From Spirosoma sp. KUDC1026 (GTDB lineage: Bacteria > Bacteroidota > Bacteroidia > Cytophagales > Spirosomataceae): 64,000 bases of DNA. The position numbers and the translations under genes were made by a program. The notes beneath the pieces were generated by a model. It was not told the origin of the DNA. It worked only from the letters and a program-made list of their open reading frames with translations, and searched no databases. Numbering within the stretch: position 1 is the stretch's first letter; every line of letters begins with the position of its first letter. Location of the stretch: positions 518,001 to 582,000 of the forward strand of contig NZ_CP056032.1 of NCBI RefSeq assembly GCF_013375035.1, written 5' to 3'. Of the stretch, positions 52,208 through 61,956 are shown in pieces.

Positions 52208-55200
52208 CTACCTGACCAGCAGTACAGACCCCCGTTTTATCAGGGTCCCACGGTCGGGAAATGACTGACTTTTATAGCTGATAATATACGGATAGAGCAT
52301 GGGCGGATAGAGTACCCCCCGGTACGTTCCGTCCCACTTCTGCTCGGGATTGGTACTCTCAAAAATGATCTCTCCCCAGCGATTGTAGATCCTCAACTGA
52401 TAATCGGTGATGTACGAAGCGAATACCTCCAGCAGATCATTCTGGTTGTCGTTGTTTGGCGTAAACGCATCCGGAATATTCAGCCGGGGTTCACACAGAT
52501 CGACAACCAGTGCGGCTCCCGTGGCCGTACAACCTCTTGGATCAGTTACGATGACTTCGTACCTGCCAATCTGATTGACCGTAACGGTTCCTGTTGTGGC
52601 GTTCAGGCTGGGCCACCTGTAGGATAGATTTTGTCCACTAGCTACCAGCTGCGTCTGGCCATTGTCCCCTACACATAAGGATGCATTCGGGGTTAAATTG
52701 AACGCGGGTGGATTAGGCGGCACCAGGGTGAACGCGCTGTCCGCTTTACATTCATATACCGTATCCGTAGCGCTCACCGTGTACGTACCGGAAGCCAGGT
52801 TCGTCTGTACGTTGGTCAGCGACGAAAGCGGGGTTCCATTCTGACTCCAGCTGTAGGTGTAGGACCTGACGGGCGTGGGCGTGACTTCGATACTACCATC
52901 GGCCAGCGTACAGGTCAGCGGATTTGTGAGCCGGGCGTTGAGCGTTATCTTCGGCAGTTCCCGCACCTGAATCGTGTCCGAGTTTTCGCAGGTTGCTCCA
53001 TTCAACGTAAAACGTCCGACCACGCTGTATTGGCCGGCTGACGTCACCGAAATCTGGCGAGTCGTTCCGCCATTGCTCCATTGAAATTCTGTCCAGACAT
53101 TTTGCGGTACCCGGATGCTGACCGACGACCGATAGCAGAACAACGTATCAGGACCCAGATCGAGTGAGGGAGCAGGTCGAATCTGAACCCGAATCGTATC
53201 GCTCTGAAAACAGCCGCCATTGGCCGCATAGCCAATAACGTAATAATAGCCTGGCCGGGTGAGCGTAATGGTTTTCTGTCGACCTGCAACAGCGCCGTTA
53301 ACCAGCCAGACATACGTCCTGGCCGTTACTTTCAGATCAAGCGTCAGCCCCCGCCGGTTACAGACAATGGTGTCCCCCCCCAGCTGCAGGGCGGGTGGCG
53401 TCTCCACAATCGTGATGGTATCGTTGATCGTTGTATCCTTACAAATTCCCCTCTGACTGGTCTCTGTAACAATCCGGAGGCTGACTATGTAATCGCCCGC
53501 TTGTTGGTAGGTATGTAACTGGGGCTGCAGTGCCGTTGTCGAAACGGGTTGCGAGCCATCGCCAAACAACCAGGTATACGTCTCTTTTAATTTCTGGCAG
53601 TTTGGACTGGCCTGGAATATTGTCGGGGATCGGGCGCAGGTATCAGCATACGTAAAACCGGGTCCACTCGACTGATCGTTGAAATTGGACACCAGGTTGG
53701 GCAAACCCAGCTGACTGGTTTTTCCGCCCAGCGACTGACCCGCCGGGTTAAAGATCAGACTGTCGAGCAAACCACCATTCGGATTCTCAATCGTACCCAG
53801 CGACGTACTGCCCTGGACAGCCACATAAATTCGCCCATCCGGGCCAATCTGCACGGAACCGTATTGCCTGGTGGTGCTACTGTCGACCACCGTTCGGGAG
53901 AGATTTACCAGCGAGTCGGGCTGGTTCAGATCATACTTGAGGAGATATGACGCGCCCTTCTGACTTCCATCAGAATTAGTATCGGCCAGCATAGTGACGT
54001 ACAGATTCTTGCCGTCCGGCGAGAACTCGACTCCATACGCTTTGGGGGGAGCCGCCCCCAGGTCAACCGTTCGAAGAAACGTCATTGTCCCTGTCGAATC
54101 ATTGAACGTAAACAGATCGACGGAGTTTTTGGGGGGTCCCGGCACGACAACGGCCATGGGCCGGTTGCCTTCGTTGCCGCTGGTCGTATCAGCCGGTCCA
54201 ATTTTGATGTATCCCTCGGCGTTGGTGAGCGAGTCCAGCGTCTGCCCGCCACTAAAGGTCGTCACGGTCGGCACAGCGTCTTCCGTCAGGTGACGAATCT
54301 GAAACTGGTTCGTGCCATACACCCGTGTGATTACCCAGTACGTCGAATCACGATCATTCCGCACCGACGCCGACTGCTCTGTACCTGCGCTGGTTACAGG
54401 GATATTTTTCTGCGTAACAGCCCCTTTACCACCGTTCTGCCGCATATCAACAATGCTGTAGGTCAGTTGCTTGGTGCCGTTGATTTCCGAGGTGGTATAA
54501 ACATAATACAGGTACTCGCAGCCTTTACAGGTTGGCTTCGGCACGATCAGCGCCGACTGCGTTGATCGCTTGTTCCCACCCAGTGGAATCTTGGTGGCTG
54601 TAGCCGACGAGTCCCGCGGATCGAGCGATTTCAGAGGCAGGCCGTCCTTATCGAAGATCGTTATCCCGTCGGTGTAAAACAGCAGAATACCTTTGGTGTT
54701 GGCGATGGATGACGACCCTTCAATCGTGCTCAGTTTTCCATCGGTGATGGCCTGCGGAGTGCCACCTCCGCTGAAATCCAGTCCGGCGTTCTGACCGAAA
54801 TACCATTTTACCCCCTGCGATTCTTTCTTTTCTCCGCAGACATCAACGTTGATCCGGTTCTGGGTCGAACAACCGGTTGCGGGATCAATTACTTCGACGG
54901 AATAACAACCCGAGCTATCGACCTGGATACTCTGGGTCGTCTGGCCTTTAGGATACCAGAGAAAGTTTAACCCCGATTGTGCGGGTCCGCCTGAGTAGGG
55001 ATCGAGCGTTATTCGTTCACCCTGGCAGATGGTCGTATCCGTTTTCCAGTTTGAGAATGAGCGTGGTCGCTCGTACACCTGAAAATTGCGTGATACCGTC
55101 TGGTTCTGCCCGTTGATCGTTCTAGTCAGTGTAACGGTATAAGTCCCGGCAGTTAAATAGGCATGCCGGGCGGTGGAATCACTACCCGTTACGGTTAACG

Positions 55201-55429
55201 TAGGGCTGTTGTCCCCAAAGTTCCAGATCCGGCTGGTTACGCCAGTCCGGATGCTATCCGTAAAGACCACCTGCGAGGTATCACAATCCTGGTCAGGTAC
55301 ACAGGTTTTACCACTAATTTTTATTGTTGTTGATGATGTGCTCTGCGACCAGGCCATTGGTATCCCTGCCAGCAACAGCAGTACGGCCCAGAGCCCGATT
55401 ATTCGGATGCACTTGGTAGAGATTCCCAT
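52208..55429 (-). CDS. T9SS type B sorting-domain surface protein with PKD repeats
   Basis: 1073-residue secreted protein. Signal peptide (ending PMAWSQS); a first PKD domain (about 35-115, IWNFGDNSP...YLTAGTYTVTLTR); a propeller-like central region (about 205-590, repeated SPDGKNLYVTM-type and GPDGRIYVAV strands); a second PKD (about 620-690, YTWLFGDGSQP...HTYQQAGDYIVSL); then three or four Ig-like repeats of the SprB type. The last ~85 residues are the gliding-motility-associated C-terminal domain: LNIPDAFTPNNDNQNDLLEVF, YNRWGEIIFES, WDGTYRG. This CTD directs export by T9SS and surface attachment. Divergent from its likely partner, a PorP/SprF protein gene. Confidence 0.93.
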   Translation of the reverse strand: MGISTKCIRIIGLWAVLLLLAGIPMAWSQSTSSTTIKISGKTCVPDQDCDTSQVVFTDSIRTGVTSRIWNFGDNSPTLTVTGSDSTARHAYLTAGTYTVTLTRTINGQNQTVSRNFQVYERPRSFSNWKTDTTICQGERITLDPYSGGPAQSGLNFLWYPKGQTTQSIQVDSSGCYSVEVIDPATGCSTQNRINVDVCGEKKESQGVKWYFGQNAGLDFSGGGTPQAITDGKLSTIEGSSSIANTKGILLFYTDGITIFDKDGLPLKSLDPRDSSATATKIPLGGNKRSTQSALIVPKPTCKGCEYLYYVYTTSEINGTKQLTYSIVDMRQNGGKGAVTQKNIPVTSAGTEQSASVRNDRDSTYWVITRVYGTNQFQIRHLTEDAVPTVTTFSGGQTLDSLTNAEGYIKIGPADTTSGNEGNRPMAVVVPGPPKNSVDLFTFNDSTGTMTFLRTVDLGAAPPKAYGVEFSPDGKNLYVTMLADTNSDGSQKGASYLLKYDLNQPDSLVNLSRTVVDSSTTRQYGSVQIGPDGRIYVAVQGSTSLGTIENPNGGLLDSLIFNPAGQSLGGKTSQLGLPNLVSNFNDQSSGPGFTYADTCARSPTIFQASPNCQKLKETYTWLFGDGSQPVSTTALQPQLHTYQQAGDYIVSLRIVTETSQRGICKDTTINDTITIVETPPALQLGGDTIVCNRRGLTLDLKVTARTYVWLVNGAVAGRQKTITLTRPGYYYVIGYAANGGCFQSDTIRVQIRPAPSLDLGPDTLFCYRSSVSIRVPQNVWTEFQWSNGGTTRQISVTSAGQYSVVGRFTLNGATCENSDTIQVRELPKITLNARLTNPLTCTLADGSIEVTPTPVRSYTYSWSQNGTPLSSLTNVQTNLASGTYTVSATDTVYECKADSAFTLVPPNPPAFNLTPNASLCVGDNGQTQLVASGQNLSYRWPSLNATTGTVTVNQIGRYEVIVTDPRGCTATGAALVVDLCEPRLNIPDAFTPNNDNQNDLLEVFASYITDYQLRIYNRWGEIIFESTNPEQKWDGTYRGVLYPPMLYPYIISYKSQSFPDRGTLIKRGSVLLVR

Positions 55430-55659
55430 GAAGATAATTTGGCTAAACCCGCTCTCTCAAATTCGTCCCTCAGCATAACATCAGCGGGAGCATTACGTTA
55501 GTATAAACGAAGTCGATTCCCGAAAATTTTATCCTGGAAAGGTCCATAAATGGGCTTTTGCGTAACTATTTTTATTGATTATTCGGTTAGTTGCTTCTTA
55601 TCCTTTGTTGCTGCCGATTGATCACTGGAACCGGCCCGGTCTTTGCTCCTACTCGAATC

Positions 55660-56691
55660 ATGATTAAGAAATACCTGTTCATTCTTTTTGCGATCAGCCT
55701 GGGGCAGATTGCGCTGGCGCAGGACCCTCAGTTCACCCAGTTCTATGCCGCTCCGCAGTACTTAAACCCGGCTTTTGCCGGTTCGGCGCTGGCTCCCCGC
55801 GTAACCGCAAACTACCGGAACCAGTGGCCTGCTATCACGAACTACGTAACAACTATGGTGGCCGCCGATTACTACTTCGATCGGGTGAACAGTGGCGTTG
55901 GTCTGTTGATTCAAAACGACAATCAGGGACAGGGTAATATCCAGTCTACCGATATTGGGTTACAATACTCATACCAGTTTCAGTTAAACGAATCGTCCTT
56001 TGTGCGGCTGGGCTTACAGGGCTCGTATGTAAACCGGAACGTGAACTATTTTGGTCTGACTACCGGCGATCAATTTAACGAGCAGGGGTTCATTTCGGGC
56101 AGTGTCACTAGCGACCCTACCCTGCTGGCGGGTTCGCCCAAGAATAAATACCTGGATTTTTCAACGGGTGGCCTGCTCTACTCCGACTGGTACTGGGTGG
56201 GGGTATCGGCGCATCACATCAACCGGCCCAGCCAGTCGTTCTTCGTGGAAGGATCGGATCGGTTACCGATAAAAGGCAGTATTCACGCGGGCCTGCGGAT
56301 TCCGCTGGCAGGTTATACTGGTCTGGCCGATGAGATGGATCGGGAAATCAGTTTCTCGCCGGTTATTCTTTACAAATTTCAGGGTCGCTACGATCAGCTG
56401 GATCTGGGGGCCTATCTGACGTACTCACCCATAACGGTAGGCGCTTACTACCGCGGTATTCCATTCAAAAAGTACGATCAGACGATCAACAACCACGATG
56501 CTATTGCGTTACTGGCTGGATACCGGGTTGATAAGTTTTCAATTGGCTATAGCTACGATGTAACCATTTCGACGCTTGGCAACAGCGGAGGGTCGCACGA
56601 ACTTTCCCTGTCGTATATTTTCGAGAAACCGGAAGGGCGTCGGGCCGGCGTCCGGCGCCGGGACAAAAAGCTCCCCTGCCCCAAATTCTAA
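55660..56691 (+). CDS. PorP/SprF family type IX secretion membrane protein
   Basis: 343 residues. Signal peptide MIKKYLFILFAISLGQIALAQ (start chosen on this basis; a longer frame runs upstream). Then comes the family signature DPQFTQFYAAPQYLNPAFAGS, followed by beta-barrel strands to LSLSYIFEK. SprF-like proteins are needed for export or surface attachment of the type B adhesin encoded beside them. The 230-base divergent gap would hold both promoters. Confidence 0.93.
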   Translation: MIKKYLFILFAISLGQIALAQDPQFTQFYAAPQYLNPAFAGSALAPRVTANYRNQWPAITNYVTTMVAADYYFDRVNSGVGLLIQNDNQGQGNIQSTDIGLQYSYQFQLNESSFVRLGLQGSYVNRNVNYFGLTTGDQFNEQGFISGSVTSDPTLLAGSPKNKYLDFSTGGLLYSDWYWVGVSAHHINRPSQSFFVEGSDRLPIKGSIHAGLRIPLAGYTGLADEMDREISFSPVILYKFQGRYDQLDLGAYLTYSPITVGAYYRGIPFKKYDQTINNHDAIALLAGYRVDKFSIGYSYDVTISTLGNSGGSHELSLSYIFEKPEGRRAGVRRRDKKLPCPKF

Positions 56692-56697
56692 CCACTT

Positions 56698-57942
56698 TTA
56701 CGCAGCAATATCTTTGGCCACCAGTTGCACGGTGTAGCGGCTTTTCTGCTCCAGCAACAGCTTCTTTTCAGTCAGCACACGATCAATCGTGCTCTGGTCG
56801 TAATAGCGAATGGTAATCAGCTCCAGCCCATCGTTGTAGTTCACCCGAAAACTTTCCTGTAGGTGCTTCAGCAAGGCAGGAATACGGGCCGGGTTGTTAT
56901 CGACAACCACCGAAAAGCTAATCGCCGTGTTCTGCATCAGGTTGATTTTGACGCCAGCCTGCGCAAACTGCCCAAAAATGAGGCTTAGGTTTTCTTCGGC
57001 AATAAACGAGAAGTCATTCGGGTGTAGCGAAATCAGCACCTGATCGATCTTGAAAATGAATGACGGCGTGTCCAGATGACGTTCATAATCGCCGATTGCC
57101 GTTCCCTGTTCTTCCGGTTTTACGAAGGAGCGGACGTAAAGCGGAATCGACTTGTTTTGTAACGGCTTGATCGTCTTGGGATGAATGACTGTGGCCCCGT
57201 AATAAGCCAGCTCAATGGCATCCTGATACGTGATTTTAGGCAACAGTACGGTTTCGTCGAACCATTTGGGGTCGGCGTTGAGCACGCCAGGTACGTCTTT
57301 CCAGATCGTTACGCCTGTTGCGTTCAGGCAGTAGGCAAAAATAGCCGCCGTATAATCCGATCCTTCCCGACCCAAGGTAGTTGTCAATCCACCAGGTGCC
57401 TGGCCAATGAAACCCTGAGTAATGATGATTTCATTGGGCGAAACGCTTTCGCGTATACGTTGCTCCGTTTCTTGCCAGTTCACCCGCCCTTCCCGAAACG
57501 TAGCATCCGTACGAATTAACTGACGTGCATCGACCCAGCGTACTGGAACACCCGTCTGTTTCAGGTACTCAGCAACGATCTGGGTTGACAAGATCTCCCC
57601 CAGCGATACGATCTGATCGTAGGTGTTATCGTAGGTCTCGTCTGGAATTTGATCCAGAGACTTTTCAAGTTGCGCGAACGTCTGGTAGGCGTCAGTAAAC
57701 GAGCCGCCCAACTCCTGCATGATGCTCTCATGATACGTACGCAGCGTCTGCAGCTGCGTTTGAATAGCATCGGCCTGCTGGCTCCTATATGCCTGTACGA
57801 GCCTTTCCAGCGCATTGGTCGTTTTTCCCATCGCCGATACGACAATGACACCCGCGGGAAGTTGTTTCTGCACAATAGAAGCCAGATTCCGCACGCCAGA
57901 CGCATCCTTAACGGACGCCTCGCCAAACTTGAAAACGTTCAT
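56698..57942 (-). CDS. Aspartate kinase (monofunctional)
   Basis: First step of the aspartate family pathway, phosphorylating aspartate. 414 residues. N-terminal KFGEASVKDASGV (a variant of the usual KFGGTSV), GREGSDYTAAIFAYCL and IWKDVPGVLNADPKW for the catalytic part, then a C-terminal ACT region (ISLHPNDFSFIAEENLSLIFGQFAQAGVKINLMQ). There is no homoserine dehydrogenase domain. Its product is the substrate of Asd, encoded at 3.6 kb. It follows dxs across an octamer hairpin. Confidence 0.93.
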   Translation of the reverse strand: MNVFKFGEASVKDASGVRNLASIVQKQLPAGVIVVSAMGKTTNALERLVQAYRSQQADAIQTQLQTLRTYHESIMQELGGSFTDAYQTFAQLEKSLDQIPDETYDNTYDQIVSLGEILSTQIVAEYLKQTGVPVRWVDARQLIRTDATFREGRVNWQETEQRIRESVSPNEIIITQGFIGQAPGGLTTTLGREGSDYTAAIFAYCLNATGVTIWKDVPGVLNADPKWFDETVLLPKITYQDAIELAYYGATVIHPKTIKPLQNKSIPLYVRSFVKPEEQGTAIGDYERHLDTPSFIFKIDQVLISLHPNDFSFIAEENLSLIFGQFAQAGVKINLMQNTAISFSVVVDNNPARIPALLKHLQESFRVNYNDGLELITIRYYDQSTIDRVLTEKKLLLEQKSRYTVQLVAKDIAA

Positions 57943-57952
57943 AGCTTAAAAT

Positions 57953-58039
57953 AAAGAGCGAGATGACGAATGAGTGAAAGAGCGATTTGCTGACACAAGC
58001 AACTGATCACTCTTTCACTCATTCGTCATCTCGCTCTTT
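57953..58039. repeat. Intergenic octamer hairpin D (dxs/aspartate kinase junction)
   Basis: Arms 57953-57986 and 58006-58039 pair over 34 bases with one mismatch; the loop is 19 bases. The left arm contains AAA-GAGCGAGA, TGACGAAT, GAGTGAAA and GAGCGATT, again octamer units. It nearly fills the gap: three bases from the dxs stop and ten from the kinase start. Confidence 0.9.
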
Positions 58040-58042
58040 GTA

Positions 58043-59977
58043 TTAAATCGTGACTGTTCGACCCGTGTAAAGCAATTCACGGACGGCGTCGGCAATACCG
58101 GCGGGGTCGAAACCACATTCGCGGTGGAGTTCAAGCTGTTCGCCGTGCTCGATAACGGCGTCCGGAATACCCAGCCGCTTCACACGAGCCATGTAACCAT
58201 GATTAGCCATAAATTCGAGTATCGCGCTGCCGAATCCTCCCATCAGGCAGCCGTCTTCTACGGTCAGTACCCGATCAAAGCGGCTAAAGATTTGATGTAA
58301 TAGCTCTTCATCCAGTGGTTTAACGTAACGCATATCGAAGTGAGCAGGGCGGACGCCTTCTTTTTCGAGTAGCTGTGTGGCCTGAACGGCGTAATTGCCA
58401 ATATGCCCGATGGTCAGGATGGCTACGTCCTCGCCATCGGCAATCATACGCCCTTTGCCAATTTGCTGTTGTTCAAACGGCGTTCGCCAGTCGGGCATGA
58501 CACCTTCGCCCCGCGGATACCGGATTGTAAACGCCTGTTTTCCTTTCTGCACGACGTCCGACTGGGCGGTATACATCATGTTACGTAGCTCCTGCTCATT
58601 CATGGGAGCGGCTACGATCATATTTGGCACACAGCGCATAAATGCAATATCATAGGCACCGTGGTGCGTTGGACCATCGGCACCGGCAAAACCAGCGCGA
58701 TCGAGACAGAACACAACAGGTAATTCCTGAATACAGACATCGTGGATTACCTGATCGTAAGCCCGCTGCATGAATGTCGAGTAGATATTACAGAATACTA
58801 CTTCGCCCTGCGTAGCCATCCCCGCCGAGAACGTAACAGCGTGCTGTTCGGCAATGCCCACGTCGAACGCGCGTTTGGGCATGGCTTTCATCATCAGATT
58901 CATCGACGATCCCGACGGCATAGCTGGCGTTACCCCAACAATGCGCGTGTTCTGCTCGGCCAGTTCAACCAGCGTCTGGCCGAAGACATCCTGGTACTTA
59001 GGCGGCTGGGGCGAGTCGTAAACTTTCTTCTGAATGACTCCGGTCACCTTATCGAACAAGCCGGGCGCGTGCCATTTGGTCTGGTCCTTTTCGGCGGGGG
59101 CATAACCTTTGCCTTTGACGGTCAGCACATGCAGCAGCTTCGGCCCCGGGATGTTTTTCAGGTCTTCCAGCACACTTACCAGATGATCGATATCATGCCC
59201 ATCAATGGGGCCAAAGTAGCGTAGATGTAAAGATTCGAATAAGTTGCTCTGTGTCAGTAACGACGATTTCAGGCCGGTTTCGACTTTGGAGACAATTTCC
59301 TGCGCGCTTTTGCCGAAGGTGCTCATCTTACCCAGCAGGTTCCAGACTTCGTCTTTGACTTTATTGTACGTCTGCGACGTAGTAATGTCGGTCAGATACT
59401 CCCGCAGCGCCCCCACGTTCGGGTCAATGCTCATGCAGTTGTCATTCAGCACAATCAGCAGGTTTGTATCCGTCGCTCCGGCGTGGTTCATGCCTTCAAA
59501 CGCTTCACCCGCCGTCATAGCTCCGTCACCAATAACAGCGATATGATTGCGCTGCATATTGCCCTGTAACTGAGACGCTACGGCCATACCCAGCGCTGCC
59601 GAAATTGACGTTGACGAATGGCCAACCCCAAAGGAGTCATACTCGCTTTCTTTTCGCTTCGGAAAGCCGGAAATACCTTTGTAGAACCGGTTGGTATGAA
59701 ACTTCTCTCGGCGGCCGGTCAGGATTTTGTGTCCGTAAGCCTGGTGACCCACATCCCAAATCAGTTGATCGTCGGGAGTATTAAATACGTAGTGCAGAGC
59801 AACGGTCAGTTCGACAACACCTAATCCTGCGCCGAAATGCCCGCCAAATACGGAAACATCATCGATAATAAACTGACGAAGTTCATCGGCAACCTGGGGC
59901 AGACGGGATTTATCGAGTTTGCGAAGATCGTCGGGAGTGTTGATGGTGGCTAGAAGACTGCCGGGGGTAATCAGCAT
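58043..59977 (-). CDS. dxs: 1-deoxy-D-xylulose-5-phosphate synthase
   Basis: Thiamine-diphosphate enzyme joining pyruvate and glyceraldehyde-3-phosphate to DXP, entry to the non-mevalonate isoprenoid pathway and to vitamin B6 via PdxJ. 644 residues. DVGHQAYGHKILTGR, the TPP motif GDGAMTAGEAFEGMNHAG...NDN (about 152-178), catalytic Glu in DVGIAEQHAVTFSAG, HDVCIQELPVVFCLDRAGFAGADGPTHHG, and the C-terminal transketolase domain with EDGCLMGGFGSAI. Intact. Confidence 0.97.
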   Translation of the reverse strand: MLITPGSLLATINTPDDLRKLDKSRLPQVADELRQFIIDDVSVFGGHFGAGLGVVELTVALHYVFNTPDDQLIWDVGHQAYGHKILTGRREKFHTNRFYKGISGFPKRKESEYDSFGVGHSSTSISAALGMAVASQLQGNMQRNHIAVIGDGAMTAGEAFEGMNHAGATDTNLLIVLNDNCMSIDPNVGALREYLTDITTSQTYNKVKDEVWNLLGKMSTFGKSAQEIVSKVETGLKSSLLTQSNLFESLHLRYFGPIDGHDIDHLVSVLEDLKNIPGPKLLHVLTVKGKGYAPAEKDQTKWHAPGLFDKVTGVIQKKVYDSPQPPKYQDVFGQTLVELAEQNTRIVGVTPAMPSGSSMNLMMKAMPKRAFDVGIAEQHAVTFSAGMATQGEVVFCNIYSTFMQRAYDQVIHDVCIQELPVVFCLDRAGFAGADGPTHHGAYDIAFMRCVPNMIVAAPMNEQELRNMMYTAQSDVVQKGKQAFTIRYPRGEGVMPDWRTPFEQQQIGKGRMIADGEDVAILTIGHIGNYAVQATQLLEKEGVRPAHFDMRYVKPLDEELLHQIFSRFDRVLTVEDGCLMGGFGSAILEFMANHGYMARVKRLGIPDAVIEHGEQLELHRECGFDPAGIADAVRELLYTGRTVTI

Positions 59978-60103
59978 GATCGGTAGCGAGAAGCGTCTGT
60001 CTCCACATCAACCATTCTCGAAAAGACAATGTTTGCATAGAGCCGCCCCTCATTATTTCATACAACGAAAGTACACTAATTTCAATTCATTTACTGAAAA
60101 TCA

Positions 60104-60148
60104 GAAGCCCTCATTTGCCTGACAGCCGCCAGACAGAATAAGGGCTTC
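60104..60148 (-). terminator. Hairpin after the rhomboid genes
   Basis: GAAGCCCT/AGGGCTTC with a long inner region that can itself fold (CTGACAG/CAGACAG area), followed on the minus strand by TGATTTTC. Probably ends the mutL-rhomboid transcript. Confidence 0.55.
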
Positions 60149-60214
60149 GTTCATTCATTATGCTTACGTACTGCCGGACTTATCAGATTTATGTGTCTGA
60201 ACCAGCTAGTACCA

Positions 60215-61138
60215 TTAATTCCGCTGACTGGCCCGGAACAGTTTCTGCTTCTCTTCGCGCGTCAGGCTCTCGTAGCCGGAACGTGATATCTTATCCAGGA
60301 TAGTATCGACTTCGTCTTGATTAGGTGCTGACGACGAGGGTGTCCCACTAGCCGCCGAGGCATATGTACTTGTCGTGGTGCTGGCGTTGCTCCGCTGACG
60401 ATAAGACACTTTTACCGGTGGTTTAGGCTTGGTCAGGTTGCTTATACTATCAACCAGCCAATAGATAGGTTTTCCTAAATCAGTACCGTTCTGCAGCAAT
60501 TTTACATAAGCGAATCCCAGTATTGCCCCGCCCAGGTGCGCCAGGTTTCCTCCGGCATTAGGCCCCGCTGATTGAGCAATAGACAGAACGATAAAGAAGA
60601 AGACAATGTACTTGATGCGGACCGGCCCGAAGAACAGCAGATGAAATGTATAGTTCGGCAGCAACGTAGCAGCACCCATTGCTACCGCAAAAGCGGCCGC
60701 TGAAGCACCCAGCATCCGAGCGGCTTCGATCTGGTTCTGAAAATAAGGCACCAGATTATACATGGCCAGGTATAAAATACCGCCCGCCAGGCCCCCCATA
60801 ATGTACAGCCCGATCAGTCGACGACTACCCAGGTATTCATCAATCAACCGCCCGAACCAGAACAGGAACAGCATGTTGTACAGAATGTGAAATATATCTT
60901 CGTGGGCGAAGGAATACGTCAGCAGCGTCCAGGGCTTATGCAGAAAAGCACTAGCAGAACCCGGTATCATGACCTGCGCCAGCAGAAAATCATAGACACC
61001 TCCCTGCTGGGCCATAGTAAAGCCAATTTTCGCCACCAGCAACACCAGAAATACAACCGTATTGACCAGAATTAACTGCACCAGCGTATTATTGGGCTTG
61101 CTGAATTCGCTTCGAAAATCGTCGAATAACCCGCTCAT
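60215..61138 (-). CDS. Rhomboid family intramembrane serine protease
   Basis: 307 residues with six or more membrane helices. HILYNMLFLFWFG is the conserved L1/TM2 region. The catalytic dyad is S146 in LGASAAAF and H201 in NLAHLGGAILGF; the usual GXSG is GASA. The C-terminal cytosolic extension is Ser/Thr-rich and ends in DEVDTILDKISRSGYESLTREEKQKLFRASQ, a small domain (DUF6576-like) often found on such proteins. Second of two tandem rhomboids, starting two bases after the other's stop. Confidence 0.88.
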   Translation of the reverse strand: MSGLFDDFRSEFSKPNNTLVQLILVNTVVFLVLLVAKIGFTMAQQGGVYDFLLAQVMIPGSASAFLHKPWTLLTYSFAHEDIFHILYNMLFLFWFGRLIDEYLGSRRLIGLYIMGGLAGGILYLAMYNLVPYFQNQIEAARMLGASAAAFAVAMGAATLLPNYTFHLLFFGPVRIKYIVFFFIVLSIAQSAGPNAGGNLAHLGGAILGFAYVKLLQNGTDLGKPIYWLVDSISNLTKPKPPVKVSYRQRSNASTTTSTYASAASGTPSSSAPNQDEVDTILDKISRSGYESLTREEKQKLFRASQRN

Positions 61139-61140
61139 TA

Positions 61141-61920
61141 TTAATAGAATGTTTTTCGTTGTGAATTCCAGTACTTCACTAGTATAAATGCAAACAGCAT
61201 ACCACCGATGTGCGCAAAATGAGCTACGTTATCGGATTGCGCCTGATAGACGCCTGAATACAGTTCGTAAGCCCCGTATATTAAAACGAGGTATTTGGCT
61301 TTGATTGGTATTGGTGGGAACAACAAAAATAGCTGAGTGTTTGGAAACAACAACCCAAATCCCATGATCACACCAAAAATCGCGCCTGAGGCCCCAACCA
61401 TCGGTTGACTAATCTGTTCGCCGTAAATTTTGTTTACGATTCGCAGCGTATACTCCTTAGTCTGAGCATCGTTCGGCATCCGCTGAAATTGATCGATCAC
61501 AGGTTGTAACCGGTCGTACAGGGACGACGCTTCACTATCGATAAACGATAGAAAGCCATCTGGTGTTGGATTGGACCGATACTCCAGCACGGCTTCATAT
61601 ACGTCCCGCATCTCGATATAATTGATCCCGGAGAACAGGAGTGCGGCCCCTATGCCCGTAAAAAAGTAAAAAAACGTAAACCGGCGTGGCCCCCAGAACT
61701 GCTCCAGCATGGGTCCAAAAACAACCAGCCCGATCATGTTGCTGAAAATATGGCCAAAACTGCCATGTAGAAACATGTGGGTGATAATCTGCGTCGGATT
61801 GAATGATTCAGACAGAAATGAATGCAACCCAAACTGTTGAATCACGTTCTCGTCTGTCACAAAAAATACCAGTACGTTTATGATCAGTAGAACACGAACA
61901 ACCGGGGTAAGTGAAAACAT
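61141..61920 (-). CDS. Rhomboid family intramembrane serine protease
   Basis: 259 residues. THMFLHGSFGHIFSNMIGLVVFG, catalytic S178 in VGASGAIFGV and H237 in AHFAHIGGMLFAF. A hydrophilic insert of about 70 residues (about 103-172) lies between the second helix pair and the catalytic serine helix. Such inserts are common in the Bacteroidota forms. Lies 36 bases after mutL and is probably co-transcribed. Confidence 0.92.
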   Translation of the reverse strand: MFSLTPVVRVLLIINVLVFFVTDENVIQQFGLHSFLSESFNPTQIITHMFLHGSFGHIFSNMIGLVVFGPMLEQFWGPRRFTFFYFFTGIGAALLFSGINYIEMRDVYEAVLEYRSNPTPDGFLSFIDSEASSLYDRLQPVIDQFQRMPNDAQTKEYTLRIVNKIYGEQISQPMVGASGAIFGVIMGFGLLFPNTQLFLLFPPIPIKAKYLVLIYGAYELYSGVYQAQSDNVAHFAHIGGMLFAFILVKYWNSQRKTFY

Positions 61921-61956
61921 TTTTATTGACCTAATTTATCGTTTATTAACTAAACT

